Of a stretch of DNA of 64,000 bases, positions 58,667-64,000 are shown piece by piece. The notes beneath the pieces are model-generated. The model worked only from the letters and a program-made list of their open reading frames with translations. It was not told the DNA's origin and ran no database searches. The translations under genes and the position numbers were made by a program. Every line of letters starts with the position of its first letter. Positions within the stretch are counted from its first letter, which is position 1. The stretch is from Roseinatronobacter sp052379845. GTDB taxonomy: Bacteria; Pseudomonadota; Alphaproteobacteria; Rhodobacterales; Rhodobacteraceae. The stretch is from assembly GCA_052379845.1 (NCBI GenBank), contig JBQTCF010000014.1. One strand, given 5' to 3'.

Positions 58667-59527
58667 TCAAGCCCGCAGCCGCTCTCGGGGGGGGTCTTGA
58701 CGCAACTGTGCGGTGATTCTGCCCATTGCCCGTTCTTCCAGCTGGCGAACACGCTCTTTCGAGATACCCAGATCCACGCCAATTTCGGCAAGGGTGCGGG
58801 GCACGTCCAGCAAGTGGCGTTCAGTGATGATGCGCTTTTCACGCGCGGGCAGGTCATCGACTGCGGAATACAACATCCGCCGCCTGCGCCGCGTTTCCAT
58901 ATCCTCCAGCACAAAATCTTCGGTGGCGGGGCTGTCATCCTCGATTGTGTCCAGCCAGTCGCGCCCGTCATCTTCGCCGCTGCTTTGGGGGGAATTCAGC
59001 GACAGATCCTGCCCGGACATCCGCCCCAGCATGATTTCAACCTGCGCTTCGGGGACGTCCAGTTCACGCGCGACCGATTTTGACAGCGCCTCGTTGCGGG
59101 TTTCGCCATCATCAAGCTTGGACAAGGTTTTGCGCAGATGGAAGAACAGCTTTTTCTGCGATGCATTGGTGGCGGTGCGCACCACCGACCAGTTGCGCAT
59201 GACATATTCCTGCATGGATGCGCGGATCCACCACGCCGCATAAGTCGAAAACCTTGCGCCGTTTTCAGGGTCATATTTTTCCGCAGCGCGCATCAGGCCC
59301 AGATTTCCCTGTTGAATCAGGTCATCCAGCGGCATGCCGTAGCGGCGAAACCGTGTCGCAACTGACACGGCCAGACGGCTATAGGCGTTGATCAGGCGGT
59401 GCAAGGCGGCCTCGTCGCGCTGGTCGCGCCAGGCGATGGCAAGGTCGTGTTCGGTCTGCGGGGCCAGCATTTCGCGCTTCATGGCGTTGCGGATAAACTG
59501 GCTTGTTCTGGGGTCTCGTTGTTCCAT
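58667..59527 (-). CDS. rpoH: RNA polymerase heat-shock/oxidative-stress sigma factor, RpoH2 type
   Basis: 286-residue sigma-32-family factor. Region 2: RLINAYSRLAVSVATRFRRYG, DDLIQQGNLGLMRAAEKYDP, FSTYAAWWIRASMQEYVMRN. The RpoH box QKKLFFHLR (124-132) marks it as RpoH. Region 4.2: RTLAEIGVDLGISKERVRQLE. Its size and motif variants fit the RpoHII paralogue that serves photo-oxidative and general stress in Rhodobacteraceae. Start at 59527 with GAGG upstream. Divergent from a MarR-like regulator with a palindrome in between. Confidence 0.93.
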   Translation of the reverse strand: MEQRDPRTSQFIRNAMKREMLAPQTEHDLAIAWRDQRDEAALHRLINAYSRLAVSVATRFRRYGMPLDDLIQQGNLGLMRAAEKYDPENGARFSTYAAWWIRASMQEYVMRNWSVVRTATNASQKKLFFHLRKTLSKLDDGETRNEALSKSVARELDVPEAQVEIMLGRMSGQDLSLNSPQSSGEDDGRDWLDTIEDDSPATEDFVLEDMETRRRRRMLYSAVDDLPAREKRIITERHLLDVPRTLAEIGVDLGISKERVRQLEERAMGRITAQLRQDPPRERLRA

Positions 59528-59566
59528 GGCGTCCTCTTGTTCGCCGGTATGTATCGACTCGAAACT

Positions 59567-59581
59567 ATAGCGTATCGCTAT
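59567..59581. promoter_or_regulatory. Palindromic operator between rpoH2-type and MarR-like genes
   Basis: Perfect 15-base dyad ATAGCG-TAT-CGCTAT in the 142-base divergent interval, 39 bases from the sigma-factor start and 88 from the MarR-like start. Its size and position suit the dimeric winged-helix regulator encoded next to it, which may thus autoregulate and control the sigma factor. Confidence 0.6.
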
Positions 59582-59669
59582 CAGTTTCCGCGCGGGCTTG
59601 TCAATGGCCCGACTGCGGATTACCTGCTGCGTATCACTGTGCATTCGCAAACGGGGCAATGGCACCAAC

Positions 59670-60221
59670 ATGACCCAGGATATGGCCGATCTGATTGTGC
59701 ATCTTGCACGACTGGCGCAAAATACCGGACGCACCGAACTGACGGCGGCGCAATGGACGGCACTGCGGTTTTTCGCGCGCGCCAACCGTTTTTCGCGCAC
59801 GCCGTCCGCATTTTCGGAATTCCACGCAACCACGCGCGGCACCGCGTCGCAAACGGTCAAATCCCTTGTCAGCCTTGGCCTGCTGCAGCGCCAAAGCAAC
59901 GCGTCAGATGCGCGGTCAACCTTGATAGAGGTCACACAGGCCGGCCATGACATGCTGTGCCATGACCCGCTGGGCGACTTGCGCCGCGTGCTGGCCGCAT
60001 TGCCCGCGGATTTGCGCCAGACCCTGTCTGTTGCCCTGCAGCGCGCGACCACGGACCTTGCCAGAATGCGGCAGGTTCCGACATTTGGCACATGCGCAGA
60101 TTGCAGCCATTGCAAGGAAGGGACCGACACCGCGTATTGCCACTGCACCGAAAGCATGTTGACCAAACCTGAAATGGGCGCCTTCTGCATTGATTTCCAG
60201 CCAACAGACCGCGCAGGCTGA
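59670..60221 (+). CDS. MarR-family regulator with C-terminal cysteine cluster
   Basis: 183 residues. The winged helix (LTAAQWTALRFFARANRFSRTP; GTASQTVKSLVSLGLLQRQ; STLIEVTQAGHDML) is MarR-like. The C-terminal 45 residues hold six cysteines, at 142, 145, 148, 157, 159 and 173 (TCADCSHCKE, AYCHC, AFCIDF), a likely metal or iron-sulfur site, with another Cys at 97. This suggests redox or metal sensing. Divergent from rpoH2; start at 59670 fits the family, but no ribosome site is clear. Confidence 0.78.
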   Translation: MTQDMADLIVHLARLAQNTGRTELTAAQWTALRFFARANRFSRTPSAFSEFHATTRGTASQTVKSLVSLGLLQRQSNASDARSTLIEVTQAGHDMLCHDPLGDLRRVLAALPADLRQTLSVALQRATTDLARMRQVPTFGTCADCSHCKEGTDTAYCHCTESMLTKPEMGAFCIDFQPTDRAG

Positions 60222-60360
60222 TCGTCCGCGCGCAGGATCGGCATTATTTCTGCCTGTGCGCGTGCAGGGCTATGGTCTGCTGATCTGAACACTTGCCCCT
60301 TCTGACGGCTTTCCTTACACAGGGCGCCAACCCTATGGGAAACGTGGAAAGAGTTATCGC

Positions 60361-62223
60361 ATGTCGAAGCCCAAACCCAAATCCGGCCAGAAATTTTCGG
60401 CCAAGAATATAGCCGCAGGCTTCCTGATGGGGCTTTTGGCGCTTAGCCTGCTTGGCTTCGGTGTCGAAGGGTTCGGCGGCAGTGCGCGCAGCATCGGCAG
60501 CGTGGGCGGGCGTGACATTTCCACCAATGAATATGCGCGCGCCCTGCAAAATGAACTGCGCGTCCTGCAAAGCCAGACGGGACAATCCATCACCATGGAA
60601 CAGGCGCGTCTGTTCGGGCTGGACCAGATGGTGCGCGAACAGCTTGTCACCACTGCCGCGCTGAACAATGAAGCGCAACGTCTTGGGGTCTCGGCAGGGG
60701 ATGAAACCGTGCAGCGCGAAATCCTGCAAGTCAGTGCGTTTCAGGGCCTTGGCGGGCAGTTTGACCGCGAAGCCTATCGCTTTGCGCTGCAAAATGCGGG
60801 CTTGAACGAATCCGAGTTCGAGGACTCAATCCGCGAGGATGTCAGCCGCAGCATTTTGCAGTTGGCTGTCATCAGTGCTGCGCGCGCCCCTGACATGCTG
60901 GTAACGCCCTTGCTGAACCATCAGGCCCAGACCCGCGATTATTCCATCCTGAGCCTTGGGGCTGATGATCTTGAAACCCCGGTGGGCATGCCAGATGACG
61001 CAGAATTGCAGGCGTTCTATGACGCTAATATTGATGACTACACCCTGCCGGAAGGCAAGCGCATCCGCTATGCGTGGCTGACGCCCGACATGCTGATCGA
61101 CACAGTTGAAATTGACGAAGCTATCTTGCGCGACGCCTATGAGGCACGCGCGCAGGAATTCCGCCAACCCGAACGCCGCCTTGTTGAACGGCTGGTCTTT
61201 GCTGATATGCAGCAGGCCGAAGACGCCATGGCCCGCCTGACTGCCGGTGACATCAGCTTTGTGGACCTTGCAGCAGAACGCGGCCTGAGCATTGAAGACA
61301 CCGATATGGGCGATGTGACGCGCGCCCAGCTTGGCACTGCCGCTGACGCTGTATTTGCGCTGACAGAACCCGGATTCGCGGGGCCTGTGGAAACATCCCT
61401 TGGGCCGGCAGTGTTCCAGATGAACGCCATATTGGCCGCGCGCGAAACCCCGTTCGAAGACGCGGCCCCGCAATTGCGCGAAGAACTGGTCGCGGACCGC
61501 GCGCGGCGCATCCTGTCAGATGATCTGGACCTGTTCGAAGACCTGCTTGCAGGGGGCGCCACAGTGGAAGAACTGGCCAGCGAAACCGACATGCGCGTCG
61601 GTGAACTGGACTGGCGCACAGGCGAAACCGCTGGCATTGCCGCCTATGAAGCGTTCCGTTCAGCCGCGCGCAACGTCGAGGCAGGCGATTTTCCCGAAAT
61701 CCAGATTCTGGATGATGGCGGCCTGTTCACCCTTGAACTGATTGAGGACCTGCCCCCCCTTGCCCGCCCGCTGGATGATATTCGCACACAGGTAACAGGC
61801 GACTGGCGGCGCGCGCAAATCGTTGAAAACCTGCAGCTTCAGGCAGATGGCATCGTGCAGGCGCTTGAAGATGGCGCGGATTTTGCGACGCTGGACCTGA
61901 CGCCTGATCGTTTTGAAGGAATGCGCCGGAGCGATGTGTTGCCTGACCTGCCGCGCGACCTTGTCGGAACAGCCTTCGATATGGAAACGGGCGATGTGCG
62001 AAGTGTCGCAGGTGCGGACCGCGTTTTCGTCATCGCGCTTCATGCGGTATCTGACCCTGACCTGATGATGGACGATGTTGCGCGCTTGCGCGATGCGCTG
62101 TCGCAACAGCTGGCGCAAAGCGTCGCCCAAGACCTGTTCACCTATTTTTCATCGGCCTTGCGCCAATCCCAACCCATCCAGTTCAATCAACAAGTGATTG
62201 ATGCTGTGCACGCGAATTTCTGA
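60361..62223 (+). CDS. ppiD: Periplasmic peptidyl-prolyl isomerase/chaperone, PpiD-like
   Basis: 620 residues: one N-terminal anchor (GFLMGLLALSLLGFGVEGFG), a SurA-type chaperone region (EQARLFGLDQMVREQLVTTAALNNEAQRLG), and a parvulin-like domain (about 260-370, QPERRLVERLVFADMQQAEDAMARL). The isomerase core looks degenerate, as in many PpiD proteins. It assists folding of exported proteins at the inner membrane. TrpE follows after six bases, a known alphaproteobacterial arrangement. Confidence 0.88.
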   Translation: MSKPKPKSGQKFSAKNIAAGFLMGLLALSLLGFGVEGFGGSARSIGSVGGRDISTNEYARALQNELRVLQSQTGQSITMEQARLFGLDQMVREQLVTTAALNNEAQRLGVSAGDETVQREILQVSAFQGLGGQFDREAYRFALQNAGLNESEFEDSIREDVSRSILQLAVISAARAPDMLVTPLLNHQAQTRDYSILSLGADDLETPVGMPDDAELQAFYDANIDDYTLPEGKRIRYAWLTPDMLIDTVEIDEAILRDAYEARAQEFRQPERRLVERLVFADMQQAEDAMARLTAGDISFVDLAAERGLSIEDTDMGDVTRAQLGTAADAVFALTEPGFAGPVETSLGPAVFQMNAILAARETPFEDAAPQLREELVADRARRILSDDLDLFEDLLAGGATVEELASETDMRVGELDWRTGETAGIAAYEAFRSAARNVEAGDFPEIQILDDGGLFTLELIEDLPPLARPLDDIRTQVTGDWRRAQIVENLQLQADGIVQALEDGADFATLDLTPDRFEGMRRSDVLPDLPRDLVGTAFDMETGDVRSVAGADRVFVIALHAVSDPDLMMDDVARLRDALSQQLAQSVAQDLFTYFSSALRQSQPIQFNQQVIDAVHANF

Positions 62224-62229
62224 ACGCCC

Positions 62230-63756
62230 ATGGCCACCCTTACCCCTGAATACCAACGCTTCGAGGCGGGCTGGGCACGCGGTGAAAACCAGCTTGTCTA
62301 TACCCGCCTTGCCGCTGATCTGGATACGCCGGTTTCATTGTATATGAAACTTGCCGGTGCCAGCCGCGACAGTTTCATTCTTGAATCGGTCACGGGTGGC
62401 GAAGTGCGCGGGCGCTATTCCATCATCGGGCTGAAACCAGACCTGATCTGGGAATGTCACGGCACCCGAAGCCGCATCAACCGCGATGCGCGCTTTGACC
62501 CCGACAGTTGGCAAGACATGCAAGGTCATCCGCTGGACACATTGCGCGCAGTGCTGGCCGAAAGCCGGATCGACATGCCCGACGATCTGCCGGCGGCGTC
62601 TGCAGGGTTGTTCGGGTATCTGGGCTATGACATGATCCGCCTGGTTGAGGATTTGCCCAATATCAACCCGGACCCAATTGGCGTGCCCGATTCCATCATG
62701 CTGCGCCCGTCAGTGGTGGCCGTGCTGGACGGGGTGAAGGGCGAAGTGACTGTGGTTTCGCCCGCATGGGCCGGGTCCGGGCTGTCGGCGCGCGCGGCCT
62801 ATGCGCAGGCCGCTGAACGGGTCATGGATGCCGTGCGCGATCTTGAACGCAGCGTGGCGCAGGCCCCGCGCGAACTGGGCCATCAGGCCACCCCCCTTGG
62901 CGCGCCCGTGTCAAATTTTGCCAAACCCGATTATCTGGCAGCAGTCGGGGCCGCGAAGGAATATATCCGCGCGGGCGACATCTTTCAGGTCGTCCCCTCG
63001 CAGCGGTGGTCGCAGAAATTCGCGCTGCCGCCCTTTGCGCTGTATCGCTCGCTGCGGCGCACGAACCCGTCGCCCTTCATGTTCTATTTCGATTTTGCCG
63101 CGCAATCGGGGGGGTTCCAGATTATCGGGGCCAGCCCAGAAATTCTGGTGCGCCTGCGCGATGGCGAAGTGACCATACGCCCCATCGCCGGAACCCGCCC
63201 GCGCGGGACAACGCCGGAGCAGGACCGCGCCTATGAGGCCGATCTTCTGGCCGACCAGAAGGAACTGGCCGAACATCTGATGTTGCTGGACCTTGGGCGC
63301 AACGATGTGGGGCGTGTGGCGAAAATTGGCACTGTGCGCCCGACAGAAGAATTCATCATCGAACGCTACAGCCACGTCATGCATATTGTGTCCAACGTGG
63401 TGGGCGAACTGGCCGAAGGGCAGGACGCGCTTTCGGCCCTTCTGGCGGGGTTGCCAGCGGGCACAGTCTCGGGTGCGCCCAAGGTCCGCGCGATGGAAAT
63501 TATCGATGAGCTGGAACCCGAAAAACGCGGTGTCTATGGTGGTGGCGCAGGGTATTTCGCGGCAAACGGCGAAATGGACATGTGCATCTGTTTGCGCACA
63601 GCCGTCCTGAAAGATCAGACGCTTTATATTCAGGCAGGCGGCGGCGTTGTCTATGACAGCGACCCGGAATCCGAGTATCTTGAAACCGTCAACAAATCCA
63701 ACGCCTTGCGCCGTGCAGCGGAAGATGCTGGTCGGTTTTCCGGTGGGAATGGCTGA
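62230..63756 (+). CDS. trpE: Anthranilate synthase component I
   Basis: 508-residue TrpE, converting chorismate to anthranilate with a TrpG subunit. Conserved pieces: LESVTGGEVRGRYSIIGL (tryptophan-binding N-terminus with LES), QVVPSQRWSQKF, NPSPFMFYFDF, IAGTRPRGTTPEQD, LPAGTVSGAPKVRAMEII and YGGGAGYFAANGEMDMCI. Length fits the free-standing form. No trpG follows within the 244 bases left, though the window ends there. Confidence 0.97.
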   Translation: MATLTPEYQRFEAGWARGENQLVYTRLAADLDTPVSLYMKLAGASRDSFILESVTGGEVRGRYSIIGLKPDLIWECHGTRSRINRDARFDPDSWQDMQGHPLDTLRAVLAESRIDMPDDLPAASAGLFGYLGYDMIRLVEDLPNINPDPIGVPDSIMLRPSVVAVLDGVKGEVTVVSPAWAGSGLSARAAYAQAAERVMDAVRDLERSVAQAPRELGHQATPLGAPVSNFAKPDYLAAVGAAKEYIRAGDIFQVVPSQRWSQKFALPPFALYRSLRRTNPSPFMFYFDFAAQSGGFQIIGASPEILVRLRDGEVTIRPIAGTRPRGTTPEQDRAYEADLLADQKELAEHLMLLDLGRNDVGRVAKIGTVRPTEEFIIERYSHVMHIVSNVVGELAEGQDALSALLAGLPAGTVSGAPKVRAMEIIDELEPEKRGVYGGGAGYFAANGEMDMCICLRTAVLKDQTLYIQAGGGVVYDSDPESEYLETVNKSNALRRAAEDAGRFSGGNG

Positions 63757-63788
63757 ACTGGAGTTACGGCTGCGTTGTGGCCTTTTGC

Positions 63789-63850
63789 GGACATTGGGAA
63801 TGTCCCAAGGCGCGGAATCAAGGGCGCAGCCCGCCGCGCCATCGGCGGGC
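63789..63850 (+). terminator. Two consecutive hairpins after trpE
   Basis: GGACATT/AATGTCC (63789-63795, 63799-63805; 3-base loop) and GCCCGCC/GGCGGGC (63829-63835, 63844-63850). They lie 33 and 73 bases past the stop. No long T-tract. Possible terminator, attenuator or 3' stabiliser for the ppiD-trpE transcript. Confidence 0.5.
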
Positions 63851-64000
63851 CGTCCCGCGGCCTGCCGATGCCCTGAAGGCGCGCCAAGCGATTGAATTCA
63901 GGGTAAGTATTCGCCGAGGGCCGTCTGGATTGGTTTGCGCTTTTCAAGTTATCGAGTGTCCTTATGGACGCACACGAAGACACCCCCCGCATTCAGGTTT

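Noticed and set aside
63964..64000. ATG opening MDAHEDTPRIQV at the window end
   Set aside because: Only 12 codons are visible and no ribosome site precedes it; cannot be supported.
1..64000. tRNA, rRNA, insertion sequences, CRISPR arrays, phage genes
   Set aside because: I looked for these and saw none; the window reads as core chromosome.

Overview
The window is a gene-dense, high-GC chromosomal stretch of an alphaproteobacterium, most likely family Rhodobacteraceae (Roseobacter/Rhodobaca-like). This rests on gene content and order: rnd-lptC-lptA-lptB-hpf-ptsN, ppiD-trpE, an RpoH2-type sigma factor, IalB, DUF2125, DUF3429, DUF465 and ChaC proteins, and a NodH-like sulfotransferase beside a GT14 branching enzyme. 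Assignment to a genus is not possible from the sequence alone. I see no rRNA, tRNA, CRISPR array, integrase or insertion sequence. No intergenic gap exceeds about 300 bases.

Layout. 1-4.3 kb: end of mrdA (PBP2), rodA, a GhrA-like hydroxyacid dehydrogenase, a small membrane protein with a PilP-like C-terminus, and a DadA-like oxidoreductase. 4.3-7.6 kb: zinc uptake locus (znuB, znuC, zur leftward; znuA rightward) with a palindromic Zur-type box between them; ZnuA has an extreme His/Asp loop. 7.7-10.8 kb: ispH, DUF3429, GST, rnhA and TRIC in a tightly overlapping run. 10.9-13.0 kb: a GlsB-like protein, rlmN and an IalB protein, all leftward. 13.2-20 kb: asparaginase II, a small acidic protein, metY, a 1004-residue PilM/PilP-like membrane protein, and yciB. 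20-26.6 kb leftward: a GST, then an aerobic CO dehydrogenase-like (form II) molybdenum hydroxylase (M, L, S subunits) with a molybdopterin-binding protein and XdhC. 26.8-32.3 kb: glycerophosphodiesterase, hemolysin III, RNase D, the lptCAB lipopolysaccharide export genes, hpf and ptsN. 32.4-41.5 kb: a surface-polysaccharide region (two-domain sulfotransferase, GT14 branching enzyme, two paralogous GT2-like transferases, galU, cysQ, an ABC-2 export permease) and pyrF.

41.6-51.8 kb is a long leftward run: long-chain acyl-CoA ligase-like gene, complete branched-chain/aromatic-type ABC importer, phenylacetate-CoA-ligase-like gene, and then a caspase-fold protein that lacks any mature cysteine. 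A hybrid histidine kinase and an OmpR-type regulator are divergent from it (52-54.6 kb). 54.7-64 kb: universal stress protein, FAH hydrolase, DUF465, ChaC, DUF2125, VanZ, rpoH2, a Cys-rich MarR-like regulator, ppiD and trpE.

The most unusual structure that no gene explains is an intergenic element of about 98 bases. It is present three times, at 32326-32424, 41683-41586 (minus) and 56224-56321. Each copy can fold into two hairpins, and each lies just 3' of a gene on that gene's own strand. Clear hairpin terminators or stem-loops were also found after znuA, ialB, metY, yciB, the cox operon, hpf, galU and the FAH gene.
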